Below are positions 25,701 through 39,314 of a stretch of 64,000 nucleotides of DNA, piece after piece. The translations under genes were made by a program, and so were the position numbers. The notes beneath the pieces are model-generated. The model searched no databases. It was not told the DNA's origin and saw only the letters and a program-made list of their open reading frames with translations. Source of the DNA: Branchiostoma belcheri (Eukaryota > Chordata > Leptocardii > Amphioxiformes > Branchiostomatidae); NCBI RefSeq assembly GCF_001625305.1, contig NW_017802713.1:1090602-1154601 (forward strand), written 5' to 3'. Position 1 is the stretch's first letter, and the number at the start of each line of letters is the position of its first letter.

Positions 25701-28700
25701 ACTCATGCGAGGACTGATAGATAACATCAGCAGGACTCCAGGGAACAGCAGGAAGTAACGCTCCTTCTTCTCCTGAAAACAAAACAAGAATTTCTGTCAA
25801 TCCCTAGAAATACATACATATGCTCTGAGCTCTTTTTCTACAGAAAATAACAGAACACATAGGATGTGTACTGACCCTCTAATACATACGGTGATTCATC
25901 AGCTTAGTAGCGTGCGTAGTCCAGTGGTTAGCGATCCTGCCTCTGGACTAAGACGTTGGGAGTTCGAATCCCGACTGTTGTAACTCACCCGACATGCACG
26001 CTACTGTTTAGGATGGCAGTCCTTAGGACGGGACATTAAGCCATGGTCCACTGTTCATTGTGCTTGTCGAGAAGAGCTAAGGGAATTTCCCCGGTACAAT
26101 GTACCTGTAAATACTGTACATAACGTCTGTCTTCTCTGTCACGACCAGTGGAAGATTAGCTCTTCAGTGAGCTAAAACTGGTTCGAGATCACTATCTATC
26201 TTCGTGATGTTAGCATTCTTTTTTATATGAAAAAATGTTGGGGTCTTTGTTAAAGGAATAGAGGGGGGTTTCTCTGACAATGACATAATTTGTTATGTTC
26301 AAAATGAACCAACTGTTCCGGTTTCGCACAAAGGTAACAATTTGCGACTTAAAACCCACACCCAGGGCAAATTTAAAATTGCCAGGGGGGCAGAACCTTG
26401 ATTCAAAATAGAACACAAAATGTCTGACTACGTTCACATAATGTGTCAACTCCAGGACATACATGTATGCTTCAATAGTCTGCGGTTGCACTGACCCAAA
26501 CATGACAAAACTGTGTACAAGCTGGGAGCTCACTACAGTATGATATCAAACTTCAGTGCAAGATAGTGTGTTATGCCGAGGGGCAGTTATTCCAGCAAGT
26601 AGGATTTGGCCAAGTAACATACATTTCTACATCATTGTGTATCCCACACGCTTTCCTAAAAAGCAATGCATGATGTACAAAATGACTAATTAACTGGTGG
26701 ACGTCCCAACTACTAAGTACCTAATACCAGCCCAGAAGAGAACACGAAAAAGCCATGCCTTCAAGTACCAGGGTTATCAACCAAGGATTGAGGTGTTCAA
26801 GAATTAATTCTTTCCTAGAAGTATCGCAGTGTGGAACTCGCTGTCACCAAGTACAGTAGGGCATTGTCATTAGATAGCTTTAAACAATGTCTAGAGTTAG
26901 AAGTTCAAGGGTAGTTTGGTGTAATATAGCCAGCTGCCGCCACGCCGCGTGCCTGCAAAGCTGGTGCGTTACGCCGAAAGGCGGTTATACCGGCTATACA
27001 GATACAGACAGAATGCACAGACACACAAACCCTAAGGGACCAACATGATGATGAACCCTAGGGGGCCTACATGTATGCTGGTGAGAAAGACATAAAGGAG
27101 ACAGACATAAACCAGTCTTACCTCATCCCCAGTGTGAACAGTCACCATGGACATGAGGATGACCTCGCCCAGTTGGGAGATCTCCTCCCCCTCCCAACCT
27201 TTGATTTCACTGTTCATGATCTCAAACTCTATCTCCTTCTGCTTTCTCGTCTCCAAACACTCGTTCTGAAAAAGAAATTACAACAACATAAGTTATTAAA
27301 TTATGTCATCAAGTACAGTAGAGGCATGGTCATTAGATAGCTTTAAACAATGTCTAGAGTTAGATGTTCAAGGGTTAGGTATAACAAGTCGATCGGTGTA
27401 ATGTAGCCAGCTGCCGCCGCGCTGCGTGCCTGCGAAGCTGGTGAGTTACGCCGAAAGGCGGCAATACAGATACAGATATAGGTGTCGTGATAACTTGATA
27501 CTTTTGCCATGACCTGAATTTCTTTATAAAAAATGAATGAATAAATTCTGGGAAAAATGAAAACATAACAGTTACTAAAAAGTTGTCTTCACAACTTAAA
27601 CTTGAGTCATGGTCTGAATTAAACTTGAGTCATGGTCTGAATTCCTTGAAAAAGGAGGGAATACATTGTCATGTTTTCTGAACAGAAGTCACAGTTAACT
27701 TTGGTACAATATTAAAAATTAACATTGCCCAAAGACAATAATCTATAACTACACTTTTTCCATTTAATATACATGTGCGCATATGGTGTACAATCTATAC
27801 ACAACATTAGAACTAAGCACACCATTTTTTTACCTTAATCTCGTGACTATCTTCTTGTCCACTCCCATCCTCAACATCATCTGCCGACATTTTTCCTTGT
27901 ACAATACTTCAATCAAGCTACTTTCACAATGCTAAAGATGCTCCCTTTGCTTTGGCAACGTCGACTTCTTGGGTCAAAGTCCCCAACTCTAGAACTGACA
28001 TGTGTTTTTGTAGCATGTGGTGGGAGAGAAGGGCGTGGTGCATTTGTTTTACACACCTGTGTATATATATTGTCAATTGTTATCCTCACCATTATTACAT
28101 GCGTGTATGAGGGGAACACTTGTAAGCTTTAAGGTTGATTAAGTATTGTGACATCTGGATATTTCTCAGGTTATTACTACTCTTCATTTGTAGGCATTGT
28201 TAGTTGGGATTTGGTAGGGGATTTGGTTTTACTATGTTGTGGGCAATTAATCAACAAAAGAGTAAATTGGTAATTAGTCATGTACAAGAATAAGGCTTTT
28301 TATTCTCAATACAAGATTCAATTTACTAGATTTTTTAACTGCCAAAGCAGATGTCACATGACTCTTTAGTACAGTGATTTGTGCAAAATGACCATTATGA
28401 GCAAATATGGCAACAAATATATTATTTAAAACTATGTAAATAGATTCAGGTACACAAGTTCTCATGATTATTCTTTTAAAATGTACACAAACCCAATGAG
28501 TTGCTTTTCAAATTTGGTGCTCGCTTGAAAGAGCATTTTTAGATTTTATTTGTCTTTTTTGTTAGGTGCTCAAAATGACACCGATCGTTATGGCCTTCCA
28601 AACATTAGCATTTTTGGTCAGTTTATCTGTGCTTATCTTTTTTTACTGGCCAACTGGATCCCATTAGCTAATACCACAGTGTGATAGCCCACATCTTCAC

Positions 28701-31700
28701 CTTTACATCGATACCAAAGTCCCCTGGTTAGTTTTAGGACAAACGGGTTTGCCCCAAAGAAAATCGCGACGGTGCACACATCGCGGTGACGAAATTTTGG
28801 CCCAGTTGTAGCTACCGGCGCATACCATTCTGAGTTTCCGCAACATTTTGATACATTTAGCGTAATGTCATAAACTTCGTTCCTTAATATGAGAAACTGT
28901 ATGAATGTGGTTACCACATGCAATATGATAAGTGACATGATAACTTTCAAGTATATACAAAAAGAGGATTTTAGATTAGGTACTGACCCTTCAAAAATTG
29001 GCAAATTTGAAGTCAATCGGCTTCGAACTCCAGCGTTCGAAAGCGTTCGAACCATGGAACCCAGACACGCGCCGGAAGTTGCCGAAGATTTCCGAACAAA
29101 AACCGTTGTTTGTTTACATTCTATTTATTGTGGCACACATAAATACGTCTGGCCTTGCGCAACTTATTCTCGCGCTGCTCTGAGTTGCCGAAAAGGCGAA
29201 ATAGCGACGCTGATACGTTGAAAGTTATCGAAAATGACAATCTACATGAGAAAATTTCAATTATTTGTATTTTCAGTTTTGGCGCGAAAATCCTACATAA
29301 TATCACTTTAAATGTTGTCTTTTTGTTAGATGCTTGGAAATTTACTCTTCTGAACAAAATATTTGCCATTCTGAGACATTTTTATTTTTTTTTACACATA
29401 CAGTTTTTACAATTTTTCTACATTTCCAGTTCAAAAGTCTCAGGGCTTGTTTTCTTGACTATTATTGTGAACTTTTACTTTACTATCCACATAATCTGAG
29501 TATGCCCCAGACTTACCGCAATATTCTTGTAGACTGGTATGGCCTGTTGTACATCGTATCTGTCGGGATGGCCCTCCTGTAAAGAAGAAAAACACAACTT
29601 CCTGAAAATTCTTTTACTTTCATGGTGGTTTTATTTTATGAAAATGATGGTTTTACAGTGTCTTAAATTTGTGGTTGAAACAGATCTATAGTATAGTAGT
29701 CAGGCAAGGGAGAAGCATTGAAGTGTCAACTGTCTTATATATGTATTGGAAGCCAACAAAACATGTGTATTACCAGAAGTAGTGATGACCTAACACACTG
29801 TACCTGGCTGTCAATCAAAATTAGCCAAAAGTTTAACCAACCAATGAGACAAGAAATGCACTGGTTAAGTCTTTGTATTTCTATGCCTTTGCTGCACATT
29901 GGTACATGTAGGTTTTTTAATTAATGATATGGGCAGGGCTATTGTCCTAAACACATGTATAGAACATCAGAAACATAAAGTTAAAAATAATCCTGCTTTA
30001 AATACTGGGATTCAAACCCTGGACCACGAGTACACTAAAGAAGTTGAACTCATGAAATTGTCCAGCACCCTGCTAAGAGCAATGTTGACAGGTGTTTGAA
30101 CTATGTCCCCTGACCTAGTTCTGTCAAGAACGACCTTGGTCCTTTGGCCATGTACACCAATCAGATTCCACTGTTCAAACAATTCAAACAGGTTCCAAAA
30201 GTTCTTTCCTATCCCTCAAAAGCACTCAAAATCATTATACAAAAATGAAACAATCATTGATTGAGGGGATGAAAATCCTTTTACAGAAACTGTTTGAAAG
30301 GAAGTTACAGAAAAATGTGTCTACTGGTACTTGTCAAATTCTTCATGGAAGACCTCAGAACATTCCATTGCCCAGGTCAGCCATTGTCGTGAATGCAATG
30401 TTCAAATAACACATTCCTTTATATTGTGTATATTATAAACCATCCTTACTTATTCATTATCTTTTGGTTAGTATTGTACAGTCTGTGATGAACCATTGTG
30501 AAGTTTCTGGCATTGAAGCATTCATAAATCAATCTTGATTTTTTTTTTATACCTAACAACATAACCTTCCAGAAACACTTGAAACAAAATCAGTTTAGCA
30601 AATATTACCTGCGTTCTTTGTTCTAAGGAACAGTAAAGCACAACAACTTAGTATTCAAACTTGTGAAAGTTGCTAAAAAAAATACAGGCTCCTTGAAATC
30701 TAGAGATGACTACAACAAACTAAACATCTATCAAACAGGCTTGACAAAAAAAAAAAGATGCGTGATCATATACATGTATAATGAAGCTTGCTACTCAAAA
30801 AGAATTGGAAAGGGGACGGAGTAAGAAGTCTCCTTTCTTACTTCAATACTGATGGAGCCATCCCAAATATCGGACATGTTCCTTCTACGATGCAGCAACC
30901 TCTGACAGCGACAACAAAACATTCGCACTGGCCGCGGGACCACCGCTACTCTCCCCGGTCACTTCACTTCAAACCACATGTTACGGACCTTTTGAACTTT
31001 CATTGACCAGCCCTCTCAAGGAAGGGGGTCGCTTCAGAAGTGCCAGTTTTCTTGGTCAACAATATTTGTTTCTTTGAAACTGATTATGTAACATGTATCA
31101 GTAAGCTTGACAAGCTTGCACTCAGCAACTCTCATCAACAGATAGGTTGCAAATCTAACCAAAGTGTTACAATTTAATAAATTCTACTGAAGTTTGACAT
31201 ACCAGAAAAAACATATCGCTTTGGGAGTAAGAAGTACTTTTGACATGCCCCAATGTAAACAGGCCGGCAGGTTGTTGGAGATTAAACAACAGACTGACCA
31301 AGAACAAACATCACACCTGTAGGCCCCGTAATTACCCTGGTAACATCTGCTCAATGTTTAACCTTCTTTAGACCAAGGGAGAACCTTCTGAAGTTCTGGC
31401 ACTACTTTTCTATTGGTTGCAGGATTGAGCAGAAGTCAAGAGACTAACCACATTTTTCAATATCATACATTTGTACCAGTACAATGCGTTTTTACCTCCG
31501 GGTAGGGATGTACATCCCGAGCGCGGAGGTTTTGTGAGGGAAGACGAAAATTGCGTTCGCACCCGTTTCTCGCGTTTGGGTGGACGGATATGTCTGGGAG
31601 TTGGTATACGTTTTGCTGTTGGGCTGTAGATGGTGCACGTTGTTTTGGTTTTTTAGTATGTGTGTTTTAGTGCGTCAAAATGATGCGTTTAGACCGCCGA

Positions 31701-34700
31701 TGGACACCCCTTTCAGTGTGAAAGTGGACCTCAGCTTTTGACCTTTGCATGTATAAGGACGATTGAGGTCGCGACCACTGATCTGACCTTTCACACAGAG
31801 GGGTGTCAGCATTGTCGATAAATTCTTTCTTTGAAACTGTTCAGATGTGAACCACATGTGCCGTCAATCAACGTCTCATTATCGTGCCCGTGCCGGAAAC
31901 TGCCGGCCGTGTCTGAAACAGGGCTGCTATTCACACTGATATCTAAACAAACACATGGCAGCACGACCTGAATATATCACCGCCACTTGTGCTAACCGTG
32001 GCAAATATGTCGCTGTTCTTAGCTGCCTGCCGCGGTTTGGTACCGGTTAAATCTAACAGGAATCAATGAAACCTTGCTGATAAGATTGCGATTTGTTTTC
32101 GAAAATATTATTTTGTCTCGTGTTTGTAACGTTCGCTCAAAATGAGGTTCTAAGTTTTAACCGTAACATGAAAGATATGAACACGCTTCTGTGCATGTTT
32201 TGATGGGTTTTTTTTACGTGATTTGAACTAGTGTGGGATAAGTGGGGAGGGATGGCAGCCGCGGGGGGAAGCGTAGCGGCTTGATACATTTTCGAGAGCA
32301 AGTTCCGTTCCGCGCACTGGAGTTGATCGCTGGTCGCTGAGGGTCGGGCAGCCAGATTCGCCACGGGATGCCCCCTGTCCTTTCTATTTTTGGGCTCCAG
32401 TCGGCTAGGGGGGATTAGTGATTTCACAGATCATTTAGCCAATTACAAACATTTCGAAACTTTTCGAAAAACTAAAACTGAAACTGTTTTTTTATTCACA
32501 TTGATTGGCAGCCAATATTCATTGCTTGGCTGAATTGCACAAGTGATTACATGTTAAAATAGCTTGAAAAGAGATACACATTAAAAAGCACAACATTGAC
32601 GATTAAAATTAAATAGATTTAAAATTTTGTAGCTCAGGTCCATTAAAACAGAGGCGGACTATTTACAAATCTTGATTGCTGAGGCTTATTGCCTGAAACA
32701 GAAAAGGTTTCCTCAGTCTTTCAGTTCTGAACTTCGGAACGGAGATGTGGTTTCCATTTCTCAGGGACCGCCGTGTGCTCTGGTGTCTGTCGCAGGGCAT
32801 CAAAGAATGCAAAGTGTGGCTGACATGCCGCATTTGCTTGAGCAGAGTTTTTGCTGCAGTTTCCCGTCTGTCCTGGAGGGTGGAGAAGGGGGTTGTTTGA
32901 GTACTGTTGCCGTAGGATTCTCGCCGCCCTTCTCTGTACAGCCTCAAGAGTGTTGTTCTGTTTTGTGTTACAGCCCACGTACACGACATTTGCATACTCT
33001 AACACAGGTCGTATCAGAGTCGTATACACAGTTTCCAGGTCCTCTGGTGGCATCCCGCCCTTCTTGAGCATGCGGAGAAAGTGAAGACGGGTTGAGCCTT
33101 TCTTTGCCATGTGTAAGATTTGGCTGTCCCACCCAAGGCTGCGGTGACGTTTGAAGCCCAGATACGTGGCACATTCAACAACCGGGACTTCTTTGCCTCC
33201 AAGTGTGAGAGGAGGTGGAACAGGTGGATTTTTTGAAAAGCACAGTCTCAACTCATAGGACTTATCCCCGTTCATAATCATATTGTTCTTGTTCGCACAG
33301 GTGTCAAGTTGCGTAGCTTCCTCTTGCATAGTTGTGTCACGTGGTATTCGCGTGAACACACACACACCCAGACACCATTCACTAATTTAAAGAACAGTCC
33401 CAACATGCACCCAACATTCTGCAACATACATTACAATACCCGGAGGTACAAAATCTACGATTTTCCTTGTTACATCTGCTAAAATTTTAACCTTCTTCAG
33501 ACCAAGGGGGCCTTCTGAAGTTCTGGCACTACTTTTCTATTGGTTGCAGGGTTGAGCAGCAGAGACAAACCACAGTGATTTTTGTCACTATCATACCTGT
33601 ACAATGTGTTTTTACATCTGCTCAATGTTTAACCTTCTTCAGACCAAGGGGGCCTTCTGAAGTTCTGGCACTACTTTTCTATTGGTTGCAGGTCTGAGCA
33701 GCAGAGATGCACCACAGACATGATTCTTTTTCACTATCATACCTGTACAATGTGTTTTTACATCTGCTCAAATTTTAACCTTCTTCAGACCAAGGGAGCC
33801 TTCTGGCACTGTGTTTCTATTGGCTCTGGGGTTGCGCAGCAGATGGGTGGTTAACTTCCCTAGAAAAGTGACTTTTTTCTATAATCATACCTACATTCTA
33901 CCTGTATAAGATATGTTTTTACGACTCCAAACGACCTTATTTTTAGACTAGTGGTATCACTGTAAGTGTAACTAAGTGGTATTTTGAAACATAACCTTTT
34001 TGTAGTATGCTGTTTTAATGATGACTTCTTTTCTTGGCTTTTCAAATACACGGGTATAGAGTTTTCAATAAGAAACACCCAACAAGATAAAAGAAAATGT
34101 CACCATGTTTTTTTTGTTTATAATCCTTCCATTATTACCAACACTAAAACAAATCACAGAAGGCTAAGTAGATGTTCACACTAGTTGTAATGTGTTTCTA
34201 ATAAGATTAGCACACTGATATCATTACTTTCTGTCCTTGATCTATTCTGGTGCCACTCTGATATGTTATTTTGGCCTTGTGAGAAAACAGATCAATGCAA
34301 ATGATACTTTGCACACACATTTGAGAAACAAGTAATCTGTTTTTCAGCCTTGAGTTGGGACAAGAAAAACATTGTAAATTATACTTACACTCTACATATG
34401 TTCGGAAACTGTTCCAATCTTTTGATTTTACTATCCTTTGATTTATGATTCTAGAGTTTTTGCTTTGTGAATATTCAAACCGCAGAAAATTCCTTTTACT
34501 TATGCTCATAATGTTTATAAGTTCATAATGCAATAGAAGACTTTTATAACGCACTTTTCAAGTAAAACTAGAACTAAGAGTCTAGAGTTTCCTTAATAAT
34601 TTATGATATTTAGTTTGTGTTTTGTGTGAAGATTGAAACTACAGAAATTTTCTGTTAAACATCAAGTCCATAACATAATGTATTTCACTACTATTAGAAG

Positions 34701-37700
34701 ACATTAAGTACCAAGCACTTACAAGTAAAACTATAACTTAGAGTATAATACACAGATGTTAAGAAAGTCCAGTCTACCTCGAGGTGTCTGTCCAGTTCCT
34801 TAAGGAGAGTGGGGTACTTGTCCAGTCTGCGGAAGGGCTGGCTCAGACCAGTGGTCAGTGTCATCAGGCCAGGACTGGGCGCTCCCTGGTTCTCCATGAA
34901 TCTGTTCAGTTCCTCACTACAACAGCAGAAAAATACATCTTTAGTCCTTTTTTTGCATAGACAACTCTTTTCAGGATTCATTTGTATTACAATTTAGGTC
35001 TGCTTGGAAACCTTTCAATTACAATGGTAAAATCATGTTGGGAAATATTTTGTGTACAATCCTTGAGGCAAATATTGGCACTACTTTTTTAAATTGATAT
35101 GGTAAAGTAATAATAACACAACCATAAACAATCTGTTCTCCATAACCAATATGACACATGTCTGTGTTTTTCTTCTGAATCAGTTGTCAGTAGCAACAAC
35201 AGTACTGACTTTTGTGTTTAGATAAGTGAGAAGAGTCTAGTACTGTCTTGTGTTTAGGTAAGTACCGGTAGTACTGACAGTAAGATACGTGACAGTAGCA
35301 CTGACATTGTATTTAGACAAGTGACAGTGGCACTACTGACTTGTTTCTAGATAAAACAGAGACAGCCTGGGAGTGGTTGGCACAGTAGCCCTGGTATAGT
35401 GCTACTGTACAACAAAAGTACTGAAGTGTGTTTAGACAAGTGACAATAGTACTGATTTGTGACTGTAGTACTGAATAGTGTTTAGACAAGGGACAATGGT
35501 ACTGACTTGTTTCTAGATAAAACAGAGACAGCCTTGGGGTGGTTGGCACAGTAGCCCTGGTACAGCGCTCTCATCTGACCTGCAACCTTCAGAAAACATC
35601 CTCCTACTCTCTGCTGAGGGCCTGGAAGCCTGGAGGGGGCACAAACAGACAAGAATAAAATTTCTTTACACAATAGATCACCTTCTTAGAAATGTACATT
35701 GCATGAGAGTTTATAACACCATAATAAAAACACTGTTTGTACGGTTGAAAACTGTCTAGCACTAAAATTAATAACAGACATAAAAATCACAAACATTACA
35801 AAATTTGATGGCTGTCTCATTCAAAGAAAGTCAAAAGGGGAGGTCACAAAATTTCTTTATTGACATTATGATCTGTCTTCATGCAAGCATGCATCCAGCC
35901 ATCTTGAGAAATGATGCGGGTACAATGTTATGGCTGTGGGCAGTTTTCTTGCATTTTTTGTAAAATGTTCTGCTGTAAATCATGAAACTTTTGCAGCAGT
36001 TTTATTTTGCATCAGGAAGGACATATTTGCAGTGTCATGAATTCATGGTGTAGAGGTCAACATAAAAACCAATAAAATAAACCCTCAACAAAATATTCAC
36101 AATTAACAGTAATTATGCCCGAATTCTAATCTGACTAAATTTCTGAACATAGAGACAACCCTGCTGCCTTACTTTGCACAGTCCTCGAGGTTCTTGAGCA
36201 GGGCCTGCTGCATGTTGACTACATCCTCCAGGTTCCCACACAACATCATACACTCAGGGTTGGACAGGCTGGGGAACACAGCACACACAACACAGATTAG
36301 TCTTCTCATGGTTAGATAGTGCCAATAGAACTGAGATTGACTTCTAAATATTGTACTCATAGGAAAGAACTGATCATGTTATGTAAGGTCTGGTCACATT
36401 TGTCGTACCGTATTGTAGCAAACTAAAAGCATACTAGTACTTGGGATAGTCATCTGTATCTGTATCTGTATAGCCGGTATAACCGCCTTTCGGCGTAACA
36501 CACCAGCTTCGCAGGCACGCGGCGCGGCGGCAGCTGGCTATATTACACCGATCGACTTGTTACACCTAACCCTTGAACTTCTAGCTCTAGACATTGTTTA
36601 AAGCTATCTATTGACAGTGCCCCTACTGTACTTGGTGACAGTGAGTTCCACTCTGCGATAGTTCTAGGAAAGAATGAATTCTTGAACACCTCAATCCTTG
36701 GTTGATAACTCTGGTACTTGAATGCGTGGCTATTTCGTCATGTATGTTTAAGATGAACAAAATTCAACTGTCTTGTTACCAGAAAGGCTATCTTAGACCG
36801 GAAAGCTTAGTCTTCTAATGGCTAAAGGCATTCAAAGCAATTTCAGGGTGGCAATAGAAAAAAATTCTGAATTTCTTAGCACATTTTCATCATCATTTCA
36901 AACTTGAAGTGCGAAAAATAGCCCCTAAAGATGCTGTGCGAGGTGTCTTTTTATTTTTTGTGTACCGCCCAACAGTTTTCCCTTGACCATTCAAAAGAAA
37001 TACATGTATACACTGTAGCTTTATACAATATCCCATACGATTATACAATCAACGACACATGTAATTTGTATATAATGCTATGCTTACATTCCAGCATTTT
37101 GTAGTGGCTTTAAGTATGTGACCAGGAAAGTGTGCATCTCATCAGTATGAGCCTTCTCTGTCTCCAGGATGTTCTGTAGAACCTGCAAAAAACAAAGACA
37201 AGTTTAAACTACTGGTTCTTCCCTTGAAACTTAATCTACTCTTTACACACAAGCCTTCAGAGAAGCCAAGTGACAAGTCTCACTGGAGTGACTGGTCAAA
37301 AGCTCTAGGTGAGAACCATTCTTTGTGTTGGAACAAACATTTAAAACTTTAACACACAAGCCTTGTTACTTGTGGTCCTGGTCTTTCTGATGTACTTTCT
37401 TTCTTGTCTGTTGTTCTATTACTAAATTGTATGAAAAATATCTTTTTAGGCCACACCAATTTAATTTGTTGGTTCTCGGATTCGTCTCTTCGTTTTTTTC
37501 TGATTTGCAAAAAAAAAAAAATTGATTCTGGTCCTGAATCAACTGAAAAATGCTCATATTTTGCCCCCCAACAGCTGAGGAAAGTCCTTAGTTCCTAGTT
37601 GTTACAGTTTTCCCATCTATCATTGCAGTGGTTTGATTAAAAGTTCAAAATTCAATGTTTAAATTTTAACCCAGCCTTTTGTGTTGACTTCATGGCTCAT

Positions 37701-39259
37701 TTTGTAGCATTTAAGCCTATAATAGGATGCCTAGACCTGTTTTTATTTTTATTTTTTTTCGCCCTGTCGCTTCATATTTTTTCTGAAAAAATCCGAGAAC
37801 CAACAAATAAAATTGGTGTGGCCTTAGTAGAAGAAAAAAATGCTGTAGTTGTGGACAAACTTACCAAGTTGTGGTACATCCTGGCACTTTCTGCAGTCTT
37901 GGCTGGCACAGTGATCTGCTCTGCAGTTCTGCCCGTACCTGCTGGGGGGCTCTTTGGTGTGGGGGACAGTGGTCCAACATCAACTGGTGGAGACAAAGTA
38001 TAATAATATAAATTTACAATGCTTTATACATTGTACTTACAAACAATAAACAAGCTTTTGGAAGAAATGTGACATATTGCCAGCAGCTTTACTGACTGTT
38101 AGCCAGTAGTAGCCATTGTTTTCTACTTTTCTTTAGAAATGTATGTTTTAATGTATTCGAATCCAAGACGATTGCTATCTTTTCAACTTGAAGGATATTT
38201 TTACAAACAAAAATGTCTTGCATTTGTCTTTACTAAAACATGCTATTCTTTGCTAATCTATGTGTGTGTGTGTGTGTGTCCCCTCTTTAGGAAAAATGTA
38301 AATATGCACTAGAACAATGTATGAAATATGACAGGAAATTCCTAAATGACAGCCAATTATAAGAAGTAGAAGAAAGGAAATTTATACTGAATCAGAATGT
38401 TAAGTGACCAAAAGTATGTCATTATCAACCTTTTAATCTGACATTTGTTAGTTCACTGTTATTAAATTCCATGCCAACGCAAACTTTTGTCTTACACTGA
38501 TATGACATATAAAAGTTGGCAATGTTTGAGCAAACTTGGTGCTAACATCCCCTTTCCTTTTAAACGTTGGTGTGTTCTTATTGACTTTTAAACCATTCTT
38601 TTGCAACGTAAGTGGTACATGTAACAATACCTTACCCTCTTGAAGTATGGGATGAAAAACTTTGGTTTGTTACCTCCTTCATCCATAAACCTTCCAAAGC
38701 CCTGTCCTGACATTCTAACTAGTAACAGAATAATCCTGTCTTGTTGCTCCCATTTTGTAAAAACATTAAAAGACCATCCATACAATTAATATTCTACAGC
38801 CTTTGTAAGTCAAGGTCATCTAAGCATGCATTGTGCAAAGCATGCTGGGAAGGCATGGGGAGCCTTACTAAGTTTTTGCTGGTCCCCAGAACGTATCCTG
38901 ACGTCACCGTGATGGGGAACTGTCATCATGGCAGCAGGGAGAGGAGAGAGAGGGAAGGAGAGAGCAGGAAAAGGAGGTTAATGTTGTAAAGTAGGCACAG
39001 CTACAAGTTTTAAAGAACTACCCTTAGCTAGCTAAAGCAACATGAGGAAAAATGTAGTATACCATAAGATACTTGCTACTGATAGGGTTCTACAATTATG
39101 TATGTATATATATCAGTCAGTCTCAGAAGACTATGACCAACTGCGCAGGTCAAACAGGAGGGCTCATTCCTATCTACATGTACAAGATAAATCAGATTTG
39201 AGCCTACAATTATACACACACACATACACACACACACACACAAAGCACACAAACACACA

Positions 39260-39314
<55 letters not shown>

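Larger units (their letters stand above)
31345..33900. repeat. ~147-bp tandem repeat, four units, first unit split by an insertion
   Basis: The unit reads acatctgctcaatgtttaac ... ccttctgaagttctggcact ... gtacaatgtgtttttac. Copies are at 31345-31494, about 33464-33610, 33611-33756 and 33757-33900 (partial). The 1.95 kb element at 31495-33446 sits at the end of the first unit, so the repeat gives an estimate of the empty site. Confidence 0.75.

Noticed and set aside
25909..25985. A true tRNA gene
   Set aside because: A and B boxes are present, but the 3' part does not close an acceptor stem and continues into a SINE body.
32137..32427. 96-codon GC-rich frame within the TA-flanked element
   Set aside because: No transposase motif and no similarity that I know; kept only as a GC-rich stretch.
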